DNA from: Spirochaetia bacterium | GTDB lineage: Bacteria > Spirochaetota > Spirochaetia > Treponematales > Treponemataceae | Direction of reading: 5' to 3' | DNA: 13,549 nt | Assembly: GCA_900770075.1 (NCBI GenBank) | Contig: CAAGIZ010000159.1 | Coordinates: 1-13,549 of the forward strand | In this document: positions 1-4,680 of the stretch, one piece after another | Numbering within the stretch: position 1 is the stretch's first letter | Layout: each line of letters starts with the position of its first letter | Made by a program: the position numbers and the translations under genes | The notes under the pieces: generated by a model | The model's database searches: none | What the model was told of the DNA's origin: nothing | What the model saw: only the letters and a program-made list of their open reading frames with translations

Positions 1-17
1 AAAATATAATTTATATT

Positions 18-47
18 CAAAACAAAGGCGGGCGGTATTTATCCGCC
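18..47 (-). terminator. Probable terminator of the 33-aa membrane peptide gene
   Basis: On the minus strand, 12 nt beyond the stop codon of the 33-aa gene, GGCGG (43-47) and CCGCC (31-35) form a 5-bp GC-only stem with a 7-nt loop. This is followed after GCC by a broken T run (TTTGTTTT, 19-26). The stem is short but GC-rich and correctly placed. On the + strand there is no T run after the stem, so it would not stop transcription coming from the left. Confidence 0.5.
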
Positions 48-58
48 AAACCCTTAAG

Positions 59-160
59 TTACATCTTAATCACATAGATTAAGGCGGCAATTGCATAAAT
101 CAGTAAGGCTGCAATCTCAACTGATTTATTAAGCAGTTGCCATTTTTTTTCTAATTTCAT
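59..160 (-). CDS. 33-aa single-span membrane peptide
   Basis: A 33-residue peptide starting MKLEKKWQLL. The charged N-terminus (KLEKK) is followed by an uninterrupted hydrophobic segment (about residues 15-31, rich in I, A, L, Y and V) and ends with IKM, as expected for one membrane span. The start is strongly supported: an almost full anti-16S match AAGGAGGTGAT (165-175) sits 4 nt upstream, with the GGAGG core 8 nt from ATG. A promoter (206-234) and a terminator (18-47) frame it as a monocistronic minus-strand unit divergent from the 463-959 operon. Codons 7-25 are spanned by a long RNA hairpin. No family is recognised. A type I toxin-like peptide, a small holin or a superinfection-exclusion peptide are all possible; function is unassigned. 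Confidence 0.72.
   Translation of the reverse strand: MKLEKKWQLLNKSVEIAALLIYAIAALIYVIKM
86..141 (-). repeat. Long imperfect inverted repeat inside the 33-aa gene
   Basis: Arms 86-94 and 133-141 pair over 9 bp (one G-T wobble in one orientation). After a 3-nt bulge (130-132), arms 95-104 and 120-129 pair perfectly over 10 bp around a 15-nt loop (105-119). The total is 19 bp within a 102-nt gene. In the minus-strand mRNA it would fold codons 7-25 into one hairpin, leaving the ribosome site free. This is seen directly in the sequence; a regulatory role is inference. Confidence 0.7.
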
Positions 161-205
161 TTTTATCACCTCCTTATCAGTACCGTTTTTCTTCCTGACA
201 TCTTT

Positions 206-234
206 ATAATAAATCTTTTTATTCTAATTGTCAA
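206..234 (-). promoter_or_regulatory. Sigma-70-type promoter for the 33-aa gene
   Basis: Read on the minus strand: TTGACA (229-234), a 17-nt spacer, then TATTAT (206-211). The -35 matches consensus fully and the -10 matches 5 of 6. Transcription would start near 199, giving a leader of about 40 nt before the ATG at 160 that contains the strong ribosome site. Confidence 0.7.
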
Positions 235-295
235 TAGTTAAAAGCAAGATGAAAAACATTTTTTGACTATTTTATCATCAGTAGCAAAAAATAAG

Positions 296-323
296 GTTTT
301 GGAAAAAGTTTTTACTCCAAAAC
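296..323. repeat. 7-bp inverted repeat in the divergent intergenic region
   Basis: GTTTTGG (296-302) and CCAAAAC (317-323) are perfect reverse complements separated by 14 nt. They lie in the 302-bp gene-free stretch 161-462 between the two divergent small-gene units. It could be a repressor operator. No gene was found in 161-462; besides this repeat the stretch holds two promoters and a second inverted repeat at 333-364. Confidence 0.4.
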
Positions 324-332
324 ACCAAAGTT

Positions 333-364
333 TTAAAAATCAACAATTAAAACTTGATTTTTAA
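333..364. repeat. 11-bp perfect inverted repeat, candidate operator
   Basis: TTAAAAATCAA (333-343) and TTGATTTTTAA (354-364) are perfect reverse complements with a 10-nt spacer. The right arm ends 18 nt before the -35 box of the + strand promoter at 383. Position and symmetry suit a dimeric DNA-binding protein; the ribbon-helix-helix-like product of 765-959 is the obvious local candidate. It could also be a weak AT-rich hairpin. Confidence 0.5.
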
Positions 365-382
365 TAAAATATAATAAAAGTA

Positions 383-411
383 TTGACATAAAATAAAATA
401 TGGACTATATT
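383..411 (+). promoter_or_regulatory. Sigma-70-type promoter of the small-protein operon
   Basis: TTGACA (383-388), a 17-nt spacer and TATATT (406-411), a near-consensus promoter directing transcription into 463-959. Initiation is expected near 418. The -10 lies in a 14-bp word (403-416) that recurs exactly at 5928-5941 and 6389-6402, where it supports minus-strand promoters instead. Confidence 0.75.
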
Positions 412-417
412 ATAAAC

Positions 418-434
418 ATAGGGCGTTGCCCTGT
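418..434 (+). promoter_or_regulatory. 5'-terminal stem-loop of the operon mRNA
   Basis: Positions 418-424 pair with 428-434 over 7 bp (GGGC/GCCC core, one wobble) with a GTT triloop. The stem begins at the predicted transcription start, so the mRNA would carry a 5'-terminal hairpin. Such hairpins are known to protect transcripts from 5'-dependent decay; that role is inferred here. Confidence 0.5.
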
Positions 435-462
435 ACGAAATCTTAATTAAAGGGGTAAAGTT

Positions 463-573
463 ATGAAGGAAAGTAACAAAAAGAAAATCCGCCGGGCACT
501 GGAACTGCTCCGGCGGATTTGTTACGACATCCTAATCGGCATAATTGTTTACTTGATATGTAAGCATTTATAG
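463..573 (+). CDS. 36-aa membrane peptide, toxin-like
   Basis: The product begins MKESNKKKIRRALELLRRIC: a strongly basic, amphipathic N-terminal half (about residues 5-18), then one hydrophobic span (about residues 22-33, with ILIGIIVYLIC) and a short KHL tail. This basic-helix-plus-span design resembles type I toxin-like or small regulatory membrane peptides, but no family is recognised. The ribosome site AGGGG lies 7 nt before ATG. It is the first gene of a transcript starting near 418, ahead of the 35-aa and RHH-like genes. Codons 8-20 contain a perfect 11-bp hairpin, and the ribosome site is complementary to 629-639, so translation may be gated by RNA structure. A holin or superinfection-exclusion peptide is an alternative. 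Confidence 0.7.
   Translation: MKESNKKKIRRALELLRRICYDILIGIIVYLICKHL
485..520 (+). repeat. Perfect 11-bp hairpin inside the 36-aa gene
   Basis: AAATCCGCCGG (485-495) and CCGGCGGATTT (510-520) are perfect reverse complements around a 14-nt loop. The stem is very GC-rich compared with its surroundings and starts 20 nt after the ATG, where it could hinder early elongation or stabilise the message. There is no T run after it, so it is not a terminator. Confidence 0.75.
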
Positions 574-585
574 CCGGTAAGGGGC

Positions 586-620
586 AGGGCAGGTCTTATA
601 CACCGCTAAGGCCTGTCCCT
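586..620 (+). repeat. 13-bp hairpin between the two small membrane genes
   Basis: Positions 586-598 pair with 607-620 over 13 bp, with one bulged T (616) and one wobble, closing an 8-nt loop (599-606). No T run follows, so it is unlikely to terminate transcription. It sits 12 nt after the 36-aa stop and 32 nt before the 35-aa start. A processing site, stabiliser or structural part of the 452-639 fold are possible. Confidence 0.65.
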
Positions 621-651
621 ATGCTTCAAACTTTACCCCAAGGGGGCTTTT

Positions 652-759
652 ATGTCAATAAAAATAAAATATGTTATCAAATTTCTTGCATGGGCGGTTT
701 TTGATATTGCCGTGGCCGTTGCAACGGTGCTTATCCTTATGAAAATTTTCGGAGCGTAA
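652..759 (+). CDS. 35-aa single-span membrane peptide
   Basis: A 35-residue peptide beginning MSIKIKYVIKF, followed by a long hydrophobic segment (about residues 11-33: alanine, valine, leucine and isoleucine with one Asp at 18) and ending GA. The basic N-terminus predicts N-in topology. The start is supported by AGGGGG (641-646) 5 nt upstream. It is the middle gene of the 463-959 operon, and the RHH-like gene starts 5 nt after its stop; its last codons supply GGAG (751-754), the ribosome site of the next gene, so translation of the two is probably coupled. A 12-nt palindrome (CCGTTGCAACGG, 716-727) lies in the coding region. No family recognised; partner peptide or antiholin-like roles are only guesses. 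Confidence 0.68.
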   Translation: MSIKIKYVIKFLAWAVFDIAVAVATVLILMKIFGA

Positions 760-764
760 AAACA

Positions 765-959
765 ATGGAAGAAAAAAGACCTCGCGGACACCAGAAAGGC
801 GTGCCCAACCCCAACGGCGGAAGAAAACCCACCGGATTAAAGCGCGTGAGCTTTTCTGTTTCCTGCCAGCCGGAAGAATTGGCGGAACTTAAAAAACTCG
901 TAAAAGAATCCGGAAAAACCATGAGCCGTTTTCTTTTAGACCTTGCATTTAACAAATAA
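765..959 (+). CDS. Small ribbon-helix-helix-like protein
   Basis: 64 residues. The N-terminal 25 are basic and Gly/Pro-rich (RPRGHQKG, then PNPNGGRKPTG), resembling a flexible nucleic-acid-binding arm. Residues about 26-62 fit a ribbon-helix-helix fold: a short alternating strand (RVSFSV), a helix starting PEELAELKKLV, a GKT turn and a second helix ending SRFLLDLAF. RHH proteins bind operator DNA as dimers and often act as phage regulators or antitoxins. The start is chosen at 765 because GGAG (751-754) lies 10 nt upstream, in the end of the 35-aa gene. It is the last gene before the terminator at 969. Likely an autoregulator of the small membrane protein operon, inferred from fold and position; the 333-364 repeat would be a natural operator. 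Confidence 0.72.
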   Translation: MEEKRPRGHQKGVPNPNGGRKPTGLKRVSFSVSCQPEELAELKKLVKESGKTMSRFLLDLAFNK

Positions 960-968
960 AAATCCTGC

Positions 969-1004
969 GAACCTGTAAGAAAACCTTGCAGGTTCATTTT
1001 TTTT
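969..1004 (+). terminator. Rho-independent terminator of the small-protein operon
   Basis: GAACCTGTAAG (969-979) and CTTGCAGGTTC (985-995) form an 11-bp stem with one wobble and a 5-nt loop, followed by A and eight T's (997-1004). It lies 9 nt after the RHH-like gene and insulates the accessory operon from the head genes. Confidence 0.92.
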
Positions 1005-1066
1005 CAGCTGTAACTCGTCCTAACTCGTCTTTTTCAGTTGTAAAGAAATACTTAATAACTGAAAAA
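1000..1066. repeat. Cluster of direct and inverted repeats
   Basis: TTTTTCAGCTGTAA (1000-1013) and TTTTTCAGTTGTAA (1030-1043) are direct repeats 30 bp apart. Between them the 9-bp word TAACTCGTC occurs twice in tandem (1011-1019, 1021-1029). TTTTTCAGTT (1030-1039) is also the perfect reverse complement of AACTGAAAAA (1057-1066). This could be a regulatory binding cluster for the head operon or a scar where the accessory block was inserted. Confidence 0.55.
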
Positions 1067-1090
1067 TCATTCTTATTCAGAAATTAGCAT

Positions 1091-1130
1091 TTTGACTATA
1101 TATGCAAATTCACAGAAACGGAGATTTGCA
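1091..1130 (+). promoter_or_regulatory. Candidate -10 motif and hairpin exposing the protease ribosome site
   Basis: TTTGACTATATAT (1091-1103) contains a TATATA -10-like box and the recurrent GACTATA word, but no convincing -35 lies upstream, so promoter activity is uncertain. TGCAAAT (1103-1109) and ATTTGCA (1124-1130) form a 7-bp inverted repeat whose 14-nt loop contains GGAG (1120-1123), the ribosome site for the gene at 1133. Confidence 0.35.
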
Positions 1131-1132
1131 AA

Positions 1133-1795
1133 ATGAAGCCAGCATTTAAGAATAAAAAAGATGAGTTGAGGAGTTTTGACTGCGAAATCAGGGCTGTAAA
1201 AAACGATGAAAACGGAACTTTTATCGAGGGCGTTCCTGTTGTCTTCAACAAAAAGTGCGACATGTACGGTCTTTATGAAGAATACATTGCCCCACAAGCC
1301 CTTTCAAAAACCGACATGAAAGATGTGCGTTTTCTTGTAAACCATAACACCGACATGACACCCCTTGCGCGATCCAGAAACAACAATTCCCGCTCAACCA
1401 TGCAGATGGAAGTGCAGGAAGACGGTCTTCATATCCGGGTAAACCTCGATGTAGAAAACAACACAGATGCAAAAAACCTTTATTCTGCAATTCAGCGGGG
1501 AGATGTAAGCGGAATGAGCTTTATGTTCACTGTCCGCGGAGAAAAATGGGAAAATATCGACAGTGATTATCCGAAAAGGACAATCACAGATATAGACAGG
1601 ATTTTTGAAGTAAGTGCGGTTACCTTTCCGGCCTATGAAGACACTTCAATCAAAGCCCGCTCTGCTACAGCATTGGAGAATGCACGGCAAGCACTGGAGA
1701 GTAAAAGGGCAGAAGAAAAGATGGAGGAAGAAATCCAGCGAGAAAATGAAGAGCGCACCCGCTCCTTAAAACTTCTCGAACTTCAAATATCGTAA
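1133..1795 (+). CDS. HK97-type prohead protease
   Basis: 220 residues, typical for the phage prohead serine protease family (HK97 gp4 type, herpesvirus assemblin fold). It cleaves the delta domain from the major capsid protein and then itself during head maturation. Catalytic candidates are visible: His71 in FLVNHN, Ser126 in GDVSGMSF, and Glu159 in the conserved FEVSAVTFPAY block. The C-terminal 50 residues are charged and helical (EEKMEEEIQ), like the scaffold-like tail seen in the family. GGAG (1120-1123) is 9 nt before the ATG. The capsid gene follows 24 nt downstream, the standard order, but the portal and terminase genes that usually precede the protease are replaced by the accessory block and must lie further left or elsewhere. 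Confidence 0.93.
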   Translation: MKPAFKNKKDELRSFDCEIRAVKNDENGTFIEGVPVVFNKKCDMYGLYEEYIAPQALSKTDMKDVRFLVNHNTDMTPLARSRNNNSRSTMQMEVQEDGLHIRVNLDVENNTDAKNLYSAIQRGDVSGMSFMFTVRGEKWENIDSDYPKRTITDIDRIFEVSAVTFPAYEDTSIKARSATALENARQALESKRAEEKMEEEIQRENEERTRSLKLLELQIS

Positions 1796-1819
1796 TTTTA
1801 ACAACAGGAGATTTTTATT

Positions 1820-2980
1820 ATGAACAAAAAAGAACAGCGTGCAAAACTTATTGCAGAGATGAAGGAAATGAACGAAAAAGCAGCAGCTGAAAAGCGCTCA
1901 TTCACAGAAGAAGAAAACAAAGCTTTTGCAGAAAAAGAAGCCCTTGTCCGCTCCCTTTCTGCAGAAATTGAAGCAGAAGAAAGGGAAGCCACTCTCAACG
2001 GTTTTACTGTAGAAGTACCAAAATCTGCAGAACCAAAAGCACAGAGAAAAGGATTTTTCCGTGCAGAAAAACGCTCTGGTGATACCTATCTTTCAGTAGG
2101 CACAGGGGACGCTCCAGGAAGTGCTTATTCTCTTGCCCCGGAAGATTTTTTAAACGAAATTCTTGCTGAAGTTGAAAAGGAAGCCGCTCTTTATGCCCGC
2201 GTAAGGAAAATTTCTGTAAGCGGTGCTGGAAGCCTTGGGGTTCCTTACGAAAAGTCAGACGCTTCTGCTGCAGATTGGACAAACGAAATTCCGGCAACGG
2301 AAATTGAATCCGACAAATCCCTTGCTTATGGAAAGCGTGAACTTCTTCCAACTGACCTTGTGAAACAGTTCACCGTTACAAAAAAACTTCTGGCAACAAG
2401 TGCCTTCCCGATAGACACCATCGCAAAAGGCAAGATTACAGAAAAGCTGACAGAAGCCTTTGAAAACGGAATTCTCAATGGAACAGGTGAAAATCAGCCT
2501 CTGGGAATTTTCACAAAAAGCGATGACGGAATCCCTGCTTCTCGTGATGTATCAACGGTTGCTTCTGCAATTACAGCAGACGACCTTGTAAACCTCAAGA
2601 TGAAACTTCGCCCTGCCTACAGAAACAAGGCTTGTTTTGTAATGAGTACAGAAATCCTCAAGGATATCATGCTCCTCAAAGACCAGAACGGCCGCTTTAT
2701 TTGGCAGCCAGCTTTGACAGAAGGACAGCCTTCCACAATCCTAGGACTTCCTGTAATCGAAAGCGAATACGCACCGACTGCAAAAACTCCGGGAAGCTAT
2801 GTAATTGCCCTTGGCGATTTCAGCCATTACTGGTTTGTACAGTGGAAAGACATGGACATTACAGTCCTGAACGAAAAGTTCGCAGGAACAAACCAGATCG
2901 GGTTCCTTGGTCATACCCTTGCAGACGGCCAGCCGACACTTCCGGCAGCATTTGCCCGCCTTGCTATAAAGGCTGACTGA
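1820..2980 (+). CDS. HK97-fold major capsid protein
   Basis: 386 residues, almost the same length as HK97 gp5. The N-terminal 60 residues are Lys/Glu/Ala-rich and predicted coiled coil (ends near AEEREATL), matching the delta domain that acts as an internal scaffold and is removed by the protease. Residues from about 100 on contain HK97-fold features, including the FLNEIL helix (N-arm/spine region), the acidic DLVKQFTVTKKLL segment, a P-loop-like LNGTGENQPLGI stretch common to this capsid family, and the C-terminal LGDFSHYW and TVLNEKF segments. AGGAG (1806-1810) precedes the ATG. A very strong terminator follows at once, consistent with high, separate expression of the capsid message. Confident by length, domain order and neighbours. 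Confidence 0.95.
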   Translation: MNKKEQRAKLIAEMKEMNEKAAAEKRSFTEEENKAFAEKEALVRSLSAEIEAEEREATLNGFTVEVPKSAEPKAQRKGFFRAEKRSGDTYLSVGTGDAPGSAYSLAPEDFLNEILAEVEKEAALYARVRKISVSGAGSLGVPYEKSDASAADWTNEIPATEIESDKSLAYGKRELLPTDLVKQFTVTKKLLATSAFPIDTIAKGKITEKLTEAFENGILNGTGENQPLGIFTKSDDGIPASRDVSTVASAITADDLVNLKMKLRPAYRNKACFVMSTEILKDIMLLKDQNGRFIWQPALTEGQPSTILGLPVIESEYAPTAKTPGSYVIALGDFSHYWFVQWKDMDITVLNEKFAGTNQIGFLGHTLADGQPTLPAAFARLAIKAD

Positions 2981-2985
2981 CGGAT

Positions 2986-3038
2986 TTAAGGTTTTGCGGG
3001 AGAATAAAAAACTTCCGCAAGACCTTAATATTTTTTTT
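2986..3038 (+). terminator. Strong terminator after the capsid gene
   Basis: Positions 2986-3002 pair with 3012-3028 over 17 uninterrupted bp (two G-T wobbles) around a 9-nt loop, then TA and eight T's (3031-3038). It sits 5 nt after the capsid stop. Readthrough or an unseen promoter must supply the connector genes, so it probably sets capsid mRNA in excess of tail mRNA. Confidence 0.95.
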
Positions 3039-3055
3039 ACCTGAAGGATAAAACA

Positions 3056-3244
3056 ATGGCAGTACAGAAAAACATCGAAGAAAAAAAGACGAAAACAGAA
3101 GAAAAAATCACGAAAACAGTAAAGGTTAAAATCCTTGAAACATTGCGGGGAACTTACGGGGCTTTTAATCCCGGAGAAATTGCAGAAATCGGCGAAAACC
3201 TCGCTTGTGAACTTATAAAGGCTGGACTTGCAGAAAAGGCATAG
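3056..3244 (+). CDS. Small conserved-type phage protein of the head-tail region
   Basis: 62 residues: a Lys/Glu/Thr-rich low-complexity start (residues 1-22), then a compact segment beginning VKVKILETLRG and ending ACELIKAGLAEKA. Short proteins with a beta-strand start, a 'pattern of growth/pressure' G-E-I-x-E-I middle and a final A-x-E-L-I-x-A-G-L-A/V motif are common next to HK97-type capsid and connector genes; their role is not well defined. GAAGGA (3042-3047) lies 8 nt upstream of the ATG. The head-tail connector starts 9 nt downstream, so they are co-translated. The family resemblance is from memory of the motif and not a database match. Confidence 0.72.
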   Translation: MAVQKNIEEKKTKTEEKITKTVKVKILETLRGTYGAFNPGEIAEIGENLACELIKAGLAEKA

Positions 3245-3253
3245 GACGGAAAC

Positions 3254-3793
3254 ATGGGTTACATCACCAAAGAAGAACTGGAAGACTATGTAAAAAAATA
3301 TCCGGAAGAAAATTCACTTCTGGAGCAGTATATAAACGCTTCCGAAGAAATGGTGGAAAACTACCTCGGATATTCTCCGGAGAAAAAGGAATACGAAACC
3401 GTCTGTTACGGCGATGACGGAAGGCTTTTCTGCCTTGAAGCGTTTCCACTGATTAAACTCAAGGAAGTGAAAATAAACGACAACATTGTCGATTCTTCAC
3501 TTTTCAGGATTAAAAAACGCAATTATCTTGAATTCAATTACGGAAAAGGCATTTTTTGTTCTGACAGCCTTTATTCACTTACATATATGGCAGGATTTGA
3601 AAAAATCCCCGGCAAAATAAAGACCGTTGCACTGCAGCTTGCAAGCCTCATGTGGGAAAGTGAAGGGGGAAACCTTGCCGTATCTTCTACAACATATTCT
3701 GACAGCGGAAGCCGGGTTTTCAACAATTTCAGGGCAGACAGATTCCTCGAAGAACTTGAGCCGTACAGAAAGGGGAGCGGAGAAAACTTCTGA
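3254..3793 (+). CDS. gp6-like head-tail connector protein
   Basis: 179 residues. The N-terminal part is alpha-helical (KEELEDYVKKYPEENSLLEQ, then YINASEEMVENYLGY), and the middle is beta-rich with the recurring LEAFPLIKLKEVKIN block. The C-terminal half contains SLTYMAGFEKIPGKIKTVAL, the 'tYtAGf...iP..ik.A..qLas..we' pattern characteristic of HK97 gp6 / SPP1 gp15-type connectors. These proteins form a ring under the portal. There is no strong ribosome site (AGGACGG, 3244-3250, about 4-8 nt upstream is acceptable). It overlaps the next gene by 1 nt (TGATG). Position between capsid and gp10-like genes supports the call. Confidence 0.87.
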   Translation: MGYITKEELEDYVKKYPEENSLLEQYINASEEMVENYLGYSPEKKEYETVCYGDDGRLFCLEAFPLIKLKEVKINDNIVDSSLFRIKKRNYLEFNYGKGIFCSDSLYSLTYMAGFEKIPGKIKTVALQLASLMWESEGGNLAVSSTTYSDSGSRVFNNFRADRFLEELEPYRKGSGENF

Positions 3794-4239
3794 TGAAAAG
3801 TAACTGGATTGTAGTGGAAGCGGAAGTAAATGCCGTAGTAGAAGCACTGAACGAAACTTCAAAAAGCCTTACCAGTATAAAAAAACAGAGTCTGGGGGTA
3901 ATTGCCCGTTACGGAGTAAAATACATCCGTCAAAAAATCCGGGAATCAATCCTCAACAAAAGCGGCTCTACAAAAGAGCTTCAGAAATCCTATGCTTTCA
4001 GGGTAAAAAAAGACGGAAGCGAAGCCAACATCTATCCGAAAGGCTTTTCCGGCTCAAAAATCTTCCCCAAGGCATACGTAAACAACTACGGCTACTCTGG
4101 CCCGACAAAGCGCACCCAAAACTGGAACTTTGCGCCGAAAGGCTTTGTGCAGGACACGGAAAAAAATATTGAAAGCCACAATTTTGAAACCGAACTTCAA
4201 AAGCTTGTGGACAAAACTCTAAAAAAATACTGGGGGTAA
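3793..4239 (+). CDS. gp10-like head-tail joining / head-closure protein
   Basis: 148 residues, with a helical N-terminus (AEVNAVVEALNETSKSL) leading to a basic stretch GVKYIRQKIRESI. It continues with a core containing YAFRVKKDG, a YVNNYGYSG segment and PKGFVQDTEK, and ends in a helix ELQKLVDKTLKKYWG. This is the layout of HK97 gp10-type proteins (helix with K-x-L/I basic motif, a Y-G-G-like centre, 'P.r.fl..a....' and a terminal amphipathic helix). They join the connector to the tail tube. The start overlaps the upstream stop and the next gene begins 3 nt after its TAA, so translation is coupled along the operon. Confidence 0.78.
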   Translation: MKSNWIVVEAEVNAVVEALNETSKSLTSIKKQSLGVIARYGVKYIRQKIRESILNKSGSTKELQKSYAFRVKKDGSEANIYPKGFSGSKIFPKAYVNNYGYSGPTKRTQNWNFAPKGFVQDTEKNIESHNFETELQKLVDKTLKKYWG

Positions 4240-4242
4240 AAG

Positions 4243-4653
4243 ATGAAAAGCGCACAGGCAATCAAAAACTTCATCGTGAATAATCTGGATGAATTTTCCG
4301 CCGGAACCATAGCAATCGGAAGCATTTCCCTGTCAAGGTACGACCAGAAAAACCTCTGCGTCATCGTTCCCGAAGGTACTGAAGTTATGGAACGTTATAT
4401 AAACGGAAGCCTCCAGACGAAAACTGCATTCACGCTGTCTTTTTTCTTCCGGGGCGAAAAATACCCCCTGCTTGTGGAAAAAATGGAAAACGCTGCAGAC
4501 AGAATCCAGAAACTTTCCATGAAAAAACTTGCATCCGAAGGGGACGTTGCCGGAGTCGAACTTGGCAAAATCGAATACTACTACGACTGCGGAACTGTGG
4601 AAAATCAGGCAACGGGGCTGGACGTAAAAATGACTATATGGGAAGAAAAATAA
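4243..4653 (+). CDS. Putative tail terminator protein
   Basis: 136 residues. A helix at the N-terminus (SAQAIKNFIVNNLDEF) is followed by beta strands with a central TAFTLSFFFRG and a helix LVEKMENAADRIQKLS, ending in strands. Helix-strand-helix-strand small proteins between the head-closure gene and the major tail protein are the tail-terminator class (lambda gpU / SPP1 gp17 type), which cap the tail tube. The call rests on gene order and overall pattern; no diagnostic motif is visible. GGGGGTAAAAG (4231-4241) provides a ribosome site 1-9 nt upstream, overlapping the previous stop. Confidence 0.6.
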   Translation: MKSAQAIKNFIVNNLDEFSAGTIAIGSISLSRYDQKNLCVIVPEGTEVMERYINGSLQTKTAFTLSFFFRGEKYPLLVEKMENAADRIQKLSMKKLASEGDVAGVELGKIEYYYDCGTVENQATGLDVKMTIWEEK

Positions 4654-4680
4654 ACCTTTAGAAAAAAGGAGTTTGAAATT

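Larger units (their letters stand above)
452..639 (+). promoter_or_regulatory. Long-range RNA pairing over the first ribosome site
   Basis: GGGGTAAAGTT (452-462) is the ribosome-binding site and the bases up to the ATG of the 36-aa gene. AACTTTACCCC (629-639) is its exact 11-nt reverse complement and ends just before the GGGGG ribosome site (642-646) of the 35-aa gene. Pairing in the mRNA would sequester the first start site. The same CCCC could alternatively contact the second ribosome site, giving a possible switch. The complementarity is visible; translational control is inference. Confidence 0.5.

Noticed and set aside
586..620. Terminator between the 36-aa and 35-aa genes
   Set aside because: The stem is strong but is followed by mixed sequence (ATGCTTCAAAC) with no T run.
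737..997. 86-codon minus-strand frame opposite the RHH-like gene
   Set aside because: No ribosome site before its ATG, its region is crossed by the + strand terminator stem, and the opposite frame has a credible fold and context.
1000..1043. Phage attachment site core
   Set aside because: No integrase gene, tRNA or second copy is visible in the window, so the repeats cannot be called att sites.
1000..1066. CRISPR-like array
   Set aside because: Only two repeat units of 14 bp with a 16-bp gap; far too short and few for a CRISPR array.
2004..2351. 115-codon minus-strand frame opposite the capsid gene
   Set aside because: Shadow frame; no start signals, and the capsid frame fully explains the conservation-like pattern.
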